Of a DNA stretch of 64,000 nt, positions 43,431 to 54,650 are shown piece after piece (positions within the stretch are counted from its first letter, which is position 1; each line of letters begins with the position of its first letter). The translations under genes were made by a program, and so were the position numbers. The DNA lies in assembly GCA_037127315.1 (NCBI GenBank), contig JBBBDQ010001294.1, forward strand, positions 2,815,001 to 2,879,000, read 5' to 3'. The notes under the pieces were generated by a model. It had not been told where the DNA came from and did no database searches. It saw only the letters and a program-made list of their open reading frames with translations. Source of the stretch: Ascarosepion bandense. Its lineage: Eukaryota; Mollusca; Cephalopoda; Sepiida; Sepiidae.

Positions 43431-43852
43431 GCATATACTATTAAATATAAGAGACAATGAATGTCTATTATGTTTAATCATTTAATTGCATTTGAATATA
43501 TGGTTCTGGTGTCATTTCACGTTATCACGCATTGTGATGTCATAGAACGGCATTGTAAATTTTCAAACTCTGTTATGTTTGGTAACTATTGCCATTGCTT
43601 AGCGGAGTTTTATGTCAACACAAGATAAAATCATTGCTGATGGTGGGTGTATTTGTGTCACCGTCCTTATAACCTCTCTGAAAATGGCTCATGTGAGCCA
43701 AAAGCTTAGAACCAACTTAAAAAATTATCAAAGTGTTGGAGAATTTTTGTCTTTATTTTCAACTGAAATTAAAGCCAAAATACAATGTTCAGAATGACTC
43801 ATGATTAAACATAATAGACATTCATTGTCTCTTATATTTAACAGTATATGTT
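43431..43852. mobile_element. TIR element (about 420 bases, 48-base ends)
   Basis: catatactattaaatataag, agacaatgaatgtctattat, gtttaatca on the left (from 43431) is mirrored by tgattaaacataatagacat, tcattgtctcttatatttaa, cagtatatg on the right (to about 43850), nearly perfectly. The interior shares a block with 2700-2790. Both sides are bounded by (TA)n. No coding region. Confidence 0.85.
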
Positions 43853-43861
43853 TATAAAAAA

Positions 43862-43867
<6 letters not shown>

Positions 43868-43903
<36 letters not shown>
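43868..43903. repeat. (TA)n microsatellite
   Basis: About 36 bases of TA. Confidence 0.95.
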
Positions 43904-43905
<2 letters not shown>

Positions 43906-43993
43906 CAATCAAAAACAATAGTCAAAAACTTGGCCCTGATGAGGGACAACACCATAACAGTGCTCAGTTAAGCAACAAACTTCTCTGCATTAG

Positions 43994-43998
<5 letters not shown>

Positions 43999-44064
<66 letters not shown>
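43999..44064. repeat. (TA)n then (TG)n compound microsatellite
   Basis: About 31 bases of TA followed by about 33 bases of TG. Confidence 0.95.
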
Positions 44065-44066
<2 letters not shown>

Positions 44067-44118
44067 ACAAGTCTTGTAAAAGCTTTCTCTTTCTCTTTTT
44101 ATTTCTTTTACAACGTCT

Positions 44119-44361
44119 TCATCTTTTAAGAAAGACTGCACATTTTTTATAGTATAATGAAAATGTATATATATATTTGATAAAGAGGGCCTCAAGAATT
44201 AGAGGTATCTGTTTATTATTTTCATACTGTAGTATATTGTTGTCAACAAGTATTTTCCTGTATTGTGAAGGTGGACTGGAATGTCTCTTTAAATGTTGTG
44301 CAATAGAACTTGTCTTCGACAAATGGAGTGTAAGATGTCTTAATAATGTTGTGGTTGTCAA
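44119..44361 (-). pseudogene. Possible Penelope-like C-terminal fragment
   Basis: An 80-codon minus frame carries SSIAQHLKRHSSPPSQY and KILVDNNILQYENNKQIPLI, then LEALFIK. The NNILQ...LILEALFIK pattern is common at the C-terminal end of Penelope-like GIY-YIG proteins. No YIG motif is seen nearby, so this call is tentative. Confidence 0.4.
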
Positions 44362-44451
44362 GTTAACATAAGTACATATATTTTGTCAGGGATAGAATCT
44401 TTTAAAAGACATTTAGACTGATATATATTGTTGGTCTTTTCCAAATTGCTG

Positions 44452-44534
44452 TCATGTGCAAAATTAAAAATAAAAATGGTGATAATTTCCCCACTGCACC
44501 CAATATATATTTATTTTTAATTTTGCACATGCGT
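44452..44534. repeat. Hairpin at the left side of a Tc1-type remnant
   Basis: gtcatgtgcaaaattaaaaa and its partner tttttaattttgcacatgcg form arms of about 25 bases around a 35-base centre. Confidence 0.8.
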
Positions 44535-44539
44535 GTTTT

Positions 44540-45260
44540 TTGTTTTGATTTTATCAACTGCATAATAGAGTCAGTTGACACCATTCAGTCCAGAAATTCA
44601 CTTCATAAATTTGAAAATGCTAGGCTCTACCACTTGGCATTCATGTCAGAAGATTCAATATAAGCATTTCATAGTGTTTGGGTGTTAGTCTGAGGACAAT
44701 ATAGAAAATTCAAATAGAGTTGGATGAGTCTAATGGTGATTAAAAATATGTTTAGGGTAATCACTAGTGATGGTAAGACCATGCCTCCATTCATCTTCCA
44801 TCGGGGCCTGAGACTCAACATGGGGGCCTATATAAAGTGCTTGAGGAGATAGGGTTGTCCTGGGTCAAAAGGATGGCCTCTAGAAGACACTGTATCTGAT
44901 AGGAGGACTTTGCACTATTCCACGCAAACAGGAGAACCCAATCATAGCTGTCAGACAATTTCTGCAACCACATCAACCCATATATCTAGCCACCTAGTTG
45001 TCGAGACTGCAACTCCCTTCATTATTAAGTGTGGGGAACATTTCAGTGAGAGACCAACAAAATTCCTTGCAGCATCAAAAATAAACTGAAGAAAAGGATT
45101 ATGGTAGTATTCATCAACTTAAACAAGGAGACTGTCCAGAAAAGTTACAAGAGATTCCAAAGTCAATGGTGATTTCATTGAATAATTTACTCTTTAGTAT
45201 TTCAAGATGTTTTTGTATAATTTTAGTAAATATATCTGTTAAAATGAGATATCAGTGTTA
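44540..45260 (+). pseudogene. Tc1/mariner family T2 transposase remnant, copy 2
   Basis: Aligned with copy 1: tgtttgggtgttagtctgag, then gcctatataaagtgcttgag, gaagaaaaggattatggtag, tcatcaacttaaacaaggag and a shared 3' noncoding end (aaatatatctgttaaaatga). The C-terminal frame shows FINLNKETV with stops nearby. Confidence 0.75.
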
Positions 45261-45298
45261 TTTTCATTTTTTGCATAATTCAGACAAGCCATCCATTG

Positions 45299-45301
<3 letters not shown>

Positions 45302-45332
<31 letters not shown>
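45302..45332. repeat. (TA)n microsatellite
   Basis: About 31 bases of TA after the T2 remnant. Confidence 0.93.
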
Positions 45333-45336
<4 letters not shown>

Positions 45337-45499
45337 TGTATGTTAGGTTTTTGAAAATATATAAGAGTTTATTTTAAATTCATTGAAGAACACTTAAATT
45401 GAAGTTGAAGAACATTTTGAAAATTTCTAAGTTTGAAACAATGCTGTACAGATATATCTATATTTCTCTCTATTTATATTAAGGTGCATATGTTATTGA

Positions 45500-47085
45500 A
45501 TTAGGTGTAGTGACAAAAGTACACTTTAAGAAAGCTTCATTCAAATTGAGAGTATTTGCCACCTTCCCACTAAGGCAGGTGTGACACAAGGTCTATTTAT
45601 GTGAGATTCTGAGCCCTTAGGCTCAGCCAAAAATATCCTGTAGATGCAGCTTAAGGCTCGGGTGGACTCTTGTTTTATGGACCTAAGTGAGATTTTACCC
45701 TTTATTGGAGCCTCGCTTGGGTCTCTTTCTGCTTGGATGCAGAGGTGAACAAAAGTGCTTGCTAAAGATTAATTGCTCAGTCTGCAAGCAAGTCTTGTTG
45801 CCGAATACAAAGTTTGCGTATAATGTCCTTTTACAGTCTCCGTCAACAAAAATAGCTCTCTCAAAGAGAAGAGTGACAAAACAAGGGGAAACCACTCCTG
45901 ATTATTCATAACATTAGGTTGTTGTATGAGCATAAGACAAGGAGGTAAGAAGTGCATTTTATGAGGTTAAATGTGAAAGATAACAGTAACCCCAAGACTT
46001 GAAGAGGATTTAATGATCACAAAACATTCTTTCAGAAGACTATTCCACAATGTAGCAATTCTTTGGAAGAAGCTAATCAAGTGGAATTTTCTTCTTATCA
46101 ATGGAAAGGAAAATGATATGTCCCAGCATTCATAGTATGGTCGGTATTAGCTGTGAAGGTCAGAACTACTGGAACTAAGGAAGGTAGCTCATCTGAACAT
46201 TGCAAATAGTTGTAGTTGTGTAAGAGACTTGAAAAGTTTCAATCTGTTGGGAAGCGGGTAGAAAATTACACCGGTTGACATTTTTACTGAGAAAAATCTG
46301 ATGTCTTAGGAAAAAATAAACTTATTATTCACATTCAGCATGAAAAACTAGCCCAGGAACGTGTGCCCCTTATCCAACAACATTTGGGTCAAAAAAATAA
46401 AAGAAAATGTTATTCAAAGAGCTGCATAGACATAACTCTATCAAGACTGTTTAATATGGACTGCCCAACTTCTATCCACATATGGCAGCCGTATCTCTTT
46501 TTTGTCTGATCTTGTTCTTGTAAAGATTAATTAGACCAGGAAGAATCAGGTACTTGCTAAAACAGTACAAGGAACCAACCATTTGTTCTTGTATCTTTAA
46601 TGATGAATCATATACATGAGTTTCACCTGTGATTTGGGATGACCCTGTATCCCAACAGGTGTTCAAGGTAAGCAGCCTTCTTGAGAGAACTGCCATTAAA
46701 TTGGCAGAATTGACTTGCTTGGGATGAAACAATTATTTAAAAAAAAGACACTGCACAATGCAGAGTCAGGCCTGCTGTCAATTATTCCCAGATGAGGCTC
46801 TACCTTTGGTGCTCCCTCCTGACTGAAGTCCACAAGAAAGACAATTAGCAACCAGTCCAAGCCGAGACTGGTGGCTCCCAACCCGAGACACCGACAGTCA
46901 GAATGATAGCTCACTCCAAAACTCGGTCAGAGAAGATATCAGCTGCCTGGCTTTGGCCATCATGAATTTTGGAGGTGCACCCATCTCTTGTATTATCTGC
47001 ATATATATTCACTAAAGATCTGAGCATGTTCTGAGGCAGTTCATTAATATAAAAGCTGAAAGAGGGTAAGACATGGATGAACTAG
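45500..47085 (-). pseudogene. Old LINE remnant (jockey-like, second type)
   Basis: Minus frames from high to low: PSFSFYINELPQNMLRSLVN then IYADNTRDGCTSK (about 47065-46955), a reverse transcriptase core in which YADD reads YADN; SKYLILPGLINLYKNKIRQK (about 46560-46500); then C-terminal text (about 46080-45700). The order and spacing suit a jockey/CR1-type LINE, but it is distinct from family 1 and far more decayed. Confidence 0.65.
46690..46740 (+). repeat. LINE family 1 3' tail scrap
   Basis: ggcagaattgacttgcttgg then gatgaaacaattattt, followed by an A run: only the last 45 bases of a plus-strand LINE family 1, inserted in the older LINE. Confidence 0.75.
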
Positions 47086-47274
47086 CATGGCACAAAAATG
47101 GATACAGAGTATATTTATCATATATGCCTGATATCTATAAAAACATGATCTTAGAGGCCATAGACACTGAAAATAAATGGAAGACATCAAAAATGGTGTG
47201 AGGAGTGGGGCAGCGGCTCTCTTCTGAATAAGATGGTAATTACTATAGATACGTATATTTGAAAATATACTTAG
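47086..47274. other. Unassigned sequence
   Basis: Nothing recognised. Confidence 0.4.
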
Positions 47275-47675
47275 TGGTACAAAACTTAATTACCACTATA
47301 AACAGACAAAAATATTTTTTGTTACCACCCATAATTATGGTAGTTTTTTTTTTTTTTAAATAAGATTGAAAAACGGACAGGCTAGCTGGTTGTGCACCTC
47401 GCTCAACGGAGACAAATTGAAGTGAGTAAAGAAATTAACGTTTTATAAAAATAGAAAAGATTTAGAGGGTAAAAAAAAACTAAATGGATATGAGTTGGAG
47501 GCAAAATATATACTCTCTCTGTTTACACAGAGAGGGCTTTAAAGATTGAATGTAGATGACCTCCAAGTTGAGCAATGTGCAAAATGATTTCGACAGAGCA
47601 TTTTTCAATTTTATTTTTTAAAAAATACCATTATTATGGATGGTAACAAAAAATATTTTTACCTGTTTATAGCAG

Positions 47676-47681
<6 letters not shown>
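47275..47681. mobile_element. MITE with about 85-base terminal inverted repeats
   Basis: Left arm: attaccactataaacag, aaaaatattttttgttacca, ataattatggta, then a T run and aagattgaaaaacg. Right arm: catttttcaattttatttt, taccattattatggatggta, acaaaaaatatttttacct, gtttatagcagtaat. The right edge is a (TA)n array, suggesting TA-type target preference. No coding region. Confidence 0.85.

Positions 47682-47714
<33 letters not shown>
47682..47714. repeat. (TA)n microsatellite
   Basis: About 33 bases of TA abutting the MITE. Confidence 0.95.
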
Positions 47715-47717
<3 letters not shown>

Positions 47718-47842
47718 AAGTGGAAATTTTTTATGTGACATGTTTCCTCTTTTCAGATTTGATCAAACGAAACGCCTTATACAGAAAACTTTTACACCTT
47801 GTCATACTTAATTTCCATAAAATTCTTCTTGATATAGAAATT

Positions 47843-47868
47843 TATATATATATATATATATATATATA
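47843..47868. repeat. (TA)n microsatellite
   Basis: About 26 bases of TA. Confidence 0.9.
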
Positions 47869-47921
47869 AATTTATTTGTTTAAACATTATTCTTTTAATG
47901 GATATTCATATTTGAGTTGAT

Positions 47922-48456
47922 AGGTAATTTTTTCTATAATTAACCAGTTCATTTTAAGAAATGTTTGAGAAATTTTGTTTGGAAAATATCTATCTTCCGG
48001 CTTGATTCGAACCTGTATACCTCTATATTTATTTAAACTTACTTGTTTAAACAAATAAATTTAAATAAAAAGTTTAAATAAAAAATAGATAAATTAGGTA
48101 ATTAAAAAAAATCCATGAAAAAATAATGCTTAAAAAAATGCGCCGATTAATACCAATTTCGTAAACTTCCGTATAATTTTATTGTTTTCAGTTACATTTG
48201 TTTAAGATACGATCCCTAGATGTTTCTAAAAGAAATCAGGAAAATATGTATTAAAAAGGCTTGATTTGGACTTTCGGACTTAATTCGGACCATGATATCT
48301 TTAGCGGTTGAGTGGTTCTAATGTTGGTATCTCCCCAGTATACGAGAGTATGCAGGTTCAAATCCTGCTGGTAGATAGATATTTTCCAAACAAGATTTCT
48401 CAAACATCTAGGCCAGTGGATATTTGAAATTACTGTTTAATTATAGAAAAAACAAA
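47922..48456. repeat. Inverted pair of a repeat with tRNA-like segment
   Basis: The left block (about 47927-48030: ttctataattaaccag, aatgtttgagaaattttgtt, tggaaaatatctatcttcc, gattcgaacctg) is mirrored on the right (about 48340-48456). The right copy includes a tRNA-like stretch: tagcggttgagtggttctaa as A-box side and caggttcaaatcctgctgg as B-box side. The left copy keeps only the B-box side. A SINE in opposite orientations or a foldback element. Confidence 0.7.
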
Positions 48457-48549
48457 TTATTCATTAAAAAAAATAATGTTTAAACAAATAAATTTAAATA
48501 AATATGTTGGTTAATAATACCAATTTGGTAAATTTCTGTAAAATTTCGT

Positions 48550-48550
48550 A

Positions 48551-48610
<60 letters not shown>
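48550..48610. repeat. (TA)n microsatellite
   Basis: About 60 bases of TA with one CA. Confidence 0.95.
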
Positions 48611-48611
<1 letters not shown>

Positions 48612-48627
48612 AAAAAAACTTTATTTC

Positions 48628-48760
48628 ATTAGAGCAGATTCATGCTGACTTCGAAGCTTTGTGAGGATACCGTTATGATGTTCTTACTCATCCCTGATGA
48701 GTGAGAACATCATAATGGTGTCTTCATGAAACTTTGAAGTCGGCATGAATCTGCTCTATT
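48628..48760. repeat. Hairpin with about 65-base arms
   Basis: attagagcagattcatgctg, acttcgaag, then gatgttcttactcatc on the left is mirrored by gatgagtgagaacatc, then ctttgaagtcggcatgaatc, tgctctatt on the right, with several mismatches and a loop of a few bases. Confidence 0.9.
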
Positions 48761-49231
48761 AAAGAAGAGACAAAATCTTCATACCTATCAACGCTCGATT
48801 TACACACCAATATCAAGCATTTACCGATAAAAAAAAACTTGATTGCCAAAATACATTTTATTAGTAAAATCACTGAAAAACAACAAGCTTGGCACTAAAC
48901 ATTATCACAATTAAACAATATATATATATAGGGTGCGATGGGTAAATTATCGTTATTTTATATTTAAATAGGTTTTCCTCGTTTTCAACCAGAATATGTA
49001 TATAATCCCCCTATAGTATATGGACTGCTCCAGCATTGCGTTAACCAGATTTTTTTTATTAAAATTTAAACTGTGTATCATCTGTCTCTACCCACCACCT
49101 GAACATTGCGTTGTGCATGAAACTTCGAGTCCTGCTATTGGTGAGGGATAATATCTATATTTATTAATATATGCTTAATAGCTTACAATGAGCGCTATTT
49201 TATTAACATCACCACTCAATGTGCGATATCA

Positions 49232-49303
49232 TATTAATCATTACTTTAGAACATGTGCAAACTACAAACTACTAGTTTTTAGTTTGCACATGTTAAAGTA
49301 ATA
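49232..49303. repeat. Hairpin with about 32-base arms
   Basis: attactttagaacatgtgca, aactacaaact is mirrored by agtttttagtttgcacatg, ttaaagtaat, with one small bulge. Nearby text to the right (ataataaatattattcattg) resembles 20615-20635. Confidence 0.85.
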
Positions 49304-49422
49304 ATTAATAATAAATATTATTCATTGCTCTATTTTTATTTTGAGCACTGTTTTAAATTAATGTTTTGAACGTTGCAATTATTTTCTTCGTTCTTATTCA
49401 TTTGAATACATACATACATGCA

Positions 49423-49426
<4 letters not shown>

Positions 49427-49467
<41 letters not shown>
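49427..49467. repeat. (TA)n microsatellite
   Basis: About 40 bases of TA. Confidence 0.95.
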
Positions 49468-49472
<5 letters not shown>

Positions 49473-50617
49473 TACACATGTGTACACTGTAAACGCATAC
49501 ACATATAATAAGTCAGTATTGTGAATGAGGTCAATTACGAAGAATGACTTTTACTTCTTGCTGTTGCCTGTTCATCATCATATTAAATCAAATTTCCTCT
49601 GTCATCCAGTTCTTGTAATTATTTGTTTGACACTTTTTTCATCAAGATTAATGTTCTTTTTTTTTCTCTTGGCTTGAGAAAATAAATAGAAATAATAAAC
49701 GTAAAACATTTTGAACTTCTTTCCAATATCATCCATTTACTTTCGGGAGAAAAAAGTCTCAGATGGCACCTAATTCCTCGGCAGTGTCATAATAAATTGC
49801 TTCAAAAGTAATTGATAGATTTTTTTTTTCTTTTTGTAAAATAATTCATTCACAGGCTTCAGGCATTGACAAAATATATTACCTAAGAAAAATAAGAAAA
49901 AATAATATATATGAAGCAAATAAAAACACTACTTAATATGAGAATTTTTGCTTTTTAGTTTATATACCAGTAAAGTTGGATTTTCTTTGCTACTCCCATT
50001 GTCCATGTCTTTGTTTTGTTGCAAGGCTAAATTACATACTTTTTTCAGTCAATGAAATAAAAAATGAAATACAAGAAAAATGGTATAAACACCGAGTAAA
50101 TGAATGAAAACAATTGAAGAAAAGAATGAGATTAAGAAAAAACGAAATATGTTTAATTACAAAATCATTTCAAAAGAAATTCTTATTCCAGTTTTGCTTG
50201 TGAATAACAAAATGAGATAGTCACAATTTTTAAGATGATTCCTTATTTCAAAATCCTTGTTTCAACTTTCGACATCATTAAAAATATCTTTCTGAAGACT
50301 TTACGCTAATATCTAAATGTGCTGATGTCAATTTTAACAAAATAATAAAAATACACTTTGAGAAAAAATATGAAAATCGCACACGAAATGTATTTTCCAT
50401 CCTTTCTTAATAACATAACTGAAAATATAAATATCCACATGACTAATATTTTCCCTTCCCCATGTATAAAATTTTATAAAAGGGACTTTCACTATAAAAG
50501 GGAAATCAATTTATAGTTTTTCATTTTATAATCATGACTGTTCTCTTTGCTTTCTATAACTCGAAAAAGATTTTTAATGTTGTCAAAAGAAAATACATAT
50601 TCAGAATATGAGACAAG
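49468..50617. other. Unassigned AT-rich sequence
   Basis: No gene or named repeat recognised. Probably intron 3' of the protocadherin exon. Confidence 0.4.
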
Positions 50618-50620
50618 GTA

Positions 50621-50668
<48 letters not shown>
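50618..50668. repeat. (AAT)n microsatellite
   Basis: About 17 AAT units. Confidence 0.97.
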
Positions 50669-50669
<1 letters not shown>

Positions 50670-50799
50670 TGTCCATTATTGATTTTTTTTTAAATTGCTT
50701 GGTGGCAGTGCAGTCTTTCAAAATTTGTCTTCAGATTGAAATTGGACACAGCTGTGATTCGTTTGCACACCAAAGAGAAAGAAAGATGTCATTCTTTTC

Positions 50800-51093
50800 T
50801 CTCGCCACACGCACATACACACAAAAACACATGCACGCATAAACACACGCACACACATATATTTATATATACACACACATACATTTGTTTTCGGTATAAA
50901 AAGCTTACATACACACGCACAAATTTAAAGTATACATTGTATACACATGCGCACGAAAACAATTTGAAAAAGAAATTAAAACCAACGTTTGTAAAAACAC
51001 AAACGATCAATGATTAAACACAACGTTATTTCATTCAAACTTAAACGTTTACTCACTCACAAATTTATATGCACATGTTCGCACACACACACA

Positions 51094-51095
<2 letters not shown>
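50800..51095. repeat. CA-rich degenerate microsatellite region
   Basis: Scattered CACACA and ACACGC runs on the plus strand; open frames across them (for example THTHKNT) are artefacts. Confidence 0.6.

Positions 51096-51096
<1 letters not shown>

Positions 51097-51135
<39 letters not shown>
51097..51135. repeat. (TA)n microsatellite
   Basis: About 38 bases of TA. Confidence 0.95.
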
Positions 51136-51139
<4 letters not shown>

Positions 51140-51489
51140 TAGAAATACGCAATTTCCATTGCGAACACACACGCACACGCATATACAAATATATAAGATC
51201 AATGGTTAAAATGTTCATATTGTTTGTATTGTTATCATATTACATCTGTCTGTTTTAATAACTGATTTTTTCTTCATCTTCAATCTCCTCCTCTTCTTTT
51301 TTTTTCCAGTCTCTTCCATCACCTCTTGCAGTTTTAGCCTCTATGGAAATGTTAGATGTTAATGCATTGTTATTTAGCGCAAGCTGTGACGCGTCCATTA
51401 TCACATTAAAAGAAAGTTTTGTTGAATTTTACCAACCAAGAGACAAGTCAAGGAAAAGAGAAAGAAAAAAGAAATTTGAAATCCTTAAA

Positions 51490-51491
<2 letters not shown>

Positions 51492-51523
<32 letters not shown>
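51492..51523. repeat. (TA)n microsatellite
   Basis: About 32 bases of TA. Confidence 0.95.
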
Positions 51524-51526
<3 letters not shown>

Positions 51527-52157
51527 TGAAAAGAAAATACTAAATAATGTAATTCCAAGTTCTTTCCGAAGGTGATAGATATTTGAAATAGAGTTTTGAT
51601 TCTCAGAAAGAAAAAAGCGATGTCAGATAAATATTTGGAACTCATTTTCGTTTTGTGGAATGGAGGCAAATGTAAAATATGGAATTGGGTGCAGAGGAAG
51701 AAATGTAATGATGTCTTTTTGATTTCATTTTTTTTTTTCATAAGCATTTTTCCTTCCTTTGCTTAATCTTTTTTCAATAAAAAAAATGTTTTCATTTTTC
51801 TTCATCCTTTTCTTTCTTCCTCCCATTCTTCTTTGTTGTCCACAAAAAAGAAATTTGTTAATAAGTTAAAATGTCTTCAATCCAAATAAAAAAAAAACCT
51901 TCAATTTTCTTTCTCAAGATAAGAACTATTTAAAAAAAAATCCCTACAATTATTAAATAGTCAATATAGTGCAGAGAGAGCGAGAGGCAAGAACTTTTGG
52001 TAGATGAAAGAAGAGGGAATGGGACTTTTAAAGGCGGGTGGGGAGCGGAGGTAGGCATGAAACTGTGCAAATTGGCAAAAGGGGGGTTAATTGCGGGGAT
52101 TGGGGGGTGTTAAGAAGACGACAGAGAAGACCGAGTCAAGCACATCCGGGCACCTAC
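51524..52157. other. Intron sequence 3' of the protocadherin exon
   Basis: Downstream of the donor on the minus strand. No second exon is seen in this stretch. A purine-rich run on the plus strand occurs near 51970-52020. Confidence 0.5.
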
Positions 52158-52160
52158 CTC
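52152..52160 (-). other. Splice donor ending the protocadherin exon
   Basis: Minus strand GAG/GTAGGT: exon ends at 52158, intron GT at 52157-52156. It matches the MAG/GTRAGT consensus except one position and falls exactly between codons (phase 0) after the tail sequence ARDVIYE. Reading through gives only 15 more residues before a stop. Confidence 0.8.
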
Positions 52161-54584
52161 GTAAATGACGTCCCTAGCCGCCGTCTGAAGCTGTGTCCCT
52201 TGATGCGAATCGTTATGGTGATCTCCGCAAAGATCGTCTCCAGAATTGTGCCCTCCTCTTCGAGACCGGTTCTGAAGAGTGTTGTTTGGCAGGGACGGGT
52301 CTGACGTCAGGGCTATAGGGGCGTTGGGCAAATAGGTGGTTTGATAAGATGAACACATTGAGCTCCGCTGCTCGCATTCGCACTTGTCACAGGGGTTCTC
52401 TTCGCAAATATGCTGCGTGTTACGCCTACCGTTACATCGAATGTAACAAACCGAGATGGCGGCCGTGACGGGAACCGAAACAAGTACGGCCACAAGAACA
52501 ATAACTATTAACAAATGAAAGTGGATTTTATCATCCGACTGCATGTCTACGGGGTTGGGCTTTTCTGTTGTTTTGTTACTAACTGTGAGTTTTAGGGCAA
52601 TTGCTGTTGTGGCTGACAGAACAGGGTTGCCACTGTCTTTGACCACGAATTCGAGGTCGTAGGAGCCAGCGTCTTCGGGCATGGCGACCCGATTGAACGA
52701 CAAAAGGCCTGTGTAATGGTTGATGGCAAATAACTGTTTGTCATTGCCTGAGGTTATTTCATACTTGAGAAACGCGTTCTCACGACTGTCGCTGTCCGTC
52801 GCTTTCAGGACTGTTATATTTTTCGTACGACGGGGGTAATAAACGAAGCCCATTGTGAAAGGGTTAATATTAGGAAAGGTAAAGAAGGGGGCGTTGTCGT
52901 TTTCGTCTCTCACCTCAATAACAATGCTCACCGAATTGTTTAGCGGAGGTTCACCGCTATCCTTAACAAAAACGTGGAACCTGTAAACGTCTTGAAACTC
53001 ATGATCCAACGACATGACTGCCGTTATCAGTCCGTTTTCGGAGATTTGGAATGGGAGGAAATCCTTGCTGTTTGATTGAAGCGAATAGGTTAGTTTACCG
53101 CCAAGCCCAAGATCGGGATCAGTGGCATTCACGCTACCGACAACGATTTTTGACTTTTGGTTTTCATAAACCTGAAACCTGTAGGTCTCCTTTGAAAACT
53201 GCGGCCGTACGTCGTTCACATCAATTACCAGGATTGAAAACTTACTTTCGCTGTGCAAAGGTGGAGAACCTCTATCTTGACAGTTGATCGTGATCTCGTG
53301 ATGGTCTTCTGTCTCTCGGTCGACCGAATTCTTCACGATGACTTTGTATTCCTTCTTTCCAAGACTTTGGAGCTGAAATTTATCATGATGGAGGTCACAG
53401 TTCACCTCTCCATTCAGGCCGGCATCATTGTCAGTAACCATGACGTAAGCTATGAAACTTCCCACTTCTACGTCTTCGGATATCTTTGCTGTGTTATCAG
53501 TTGAGGCGGAGACAAAATTGACGTCGATTCTTGGTGCATTATTCTGCTGGTTGATTATGTTGACCAAAACCATAGCAATCGAACTTAAAGGGGGTTCGCC
53601 CTCATCCGTAGCTTTTACATACAATTCATACGTCACTTCTGGCCCAAGAGGTAACTTCTTTTGTAAAAAGATTCCGCCGGTAATTTCGTGTATTTTAAAA
53701 TAGGTTTTAGCGGTGTTAGAGGTTTTAGAATTAAAACCATACGAAATCTTACCATTTTTGCCGGAATCTAGATCTTTGGCCGATAATGTGGCGATTGGCG
53801 AAAGACCATCATAATCCTCGTTCCGAATTGAAACATTGTAAACATTTTGCGAAAAAACTGGAAAATTGTCGTTAACATCGGTGATGGTAATGTGCACGTC
53901 TAAGACGCTTTGTTTCGGGGGTGATCCTTCGTCTGTAGCAATCACTTGGACCATATAAGAATCTTTAACTTCTCTATCAAGCCCATCATCTAAATTGATG
54001 CCTAGTTTGGACGTTCCGTCAACGCTTTTCGATACGGACAACGTAAACGGTTCGTTAACCTTTTTTTTCAGTTGGTAAGTGATCTGGGAGTTCAGTTCCC
54101 CCACGTCTTTATCATAAGCGTTCGGTATATACTTCTTCATTCCTTTTCGGTCACCCTCGGAAAATTCAATATTGATCTGCTGCTCGGGAAACTCGGGTTG
54201 GTGATCGTTGACATCTTCGATAATAACCTTGATTTTCATGATGCTCATAAAAGTTTCCAATCGTCGGACGGCAACCTTGACATATCTAAAGCACTCCTTA
54301 TTGTGTCTGCACAGCGTCTCTGCATCTAACGTTTGAGCAGTGTACAATTTGCCTGTCTTTTTGGAGATTCGAAAAAGCTGGGAAGTGTCACTTTGCTGTA
54401 TCTGATTGAATCGGATGAGATTATGGTGTTGCTGGGGGACGCTATCCATTAGATGTGAGTCGGTGGCAATGTCCCCCAGATACGTGCCGGGACTCTTGCC
54501 TTCCTGCACGCGATAGATAAGGTCCTCACCCAGGCATCGGCTCAAAACAGCCAGTGTTAGAAGCACGCACACCTGACTCAACAT
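52158..54584 (-). CDS. Protocadherin, large ectodomain/membrane exon (non-clustered-type cephalopod protocadherin)
   Basis: Calcium-dependent cell-adhesion receptor of the plasma membrane, in octopus mainly neural by family knowledge. 809 codons in this exon. Residues 1-19: signal peptide (MLSQVCVLLTLAVLSRCLG). Six cadherin repeats follow: EC1 about 20-127, EC2 to 240, EC3 to 350, EC4 to 460, EC5 to 565, EC6 to about 680. Linker calcium motifs are DVNDHQP (124), DVNDNFP (236), a degenerate NQQNNAP (345), DVNDVRP (455) and DENDNAP (560); inner motifs include LDRE (202), TDEGSPP (217), TDNDAG (383), VDRETED (421), ATDPD (487) and ATDSDS (595). Several NxS/T sites are present. Membrane helix about 688-714, then a cytoplasmic tail with CEENPCDKCECE (727). 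The start at 54584 is the first ATG, directly before the signal peptide, and is preceded by a splice acceptor at 54651. The exon is open, without defects, and richer in GC than its surroundings. The last 15 codons after 52158 (to 52110) are most likely read-through into the intron. Confidence 0.95.
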
Positions 54585-54650
54585 GCCTTCTGGCGATACA
54601 GTGCAGAAAGGTAGGCTTCCTGATCAAAAGTCAGTGCGGGAAAGGTGAAT
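54585..54650 (-). other. 5' UTR portion of the protocadherin exon
   Basis: 66 bases between the acceptor and the start codon, without an upstream ATG in the minus strand by eye. The rest of the 5' UTR must be in an upstream exon beyond 54652. Confidence 0.7.

Noticed and set aside
48300..48380. tRNA gene
   Set aside because: B box is perfect but acceptor and anticodon stems do not pair; it is part of an inverted repeat.
52110..52157. Last 15 codons of the protocadherin open frame as the true C-terminus
   Set aside because: A strong phase-0 donor precedes them and the residues look like intron read-through; the tail would be atypically cut.
52038..54329. Several open frames on the plus strand
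   Set aside because: Antisense shadows of the protocadherin exon.
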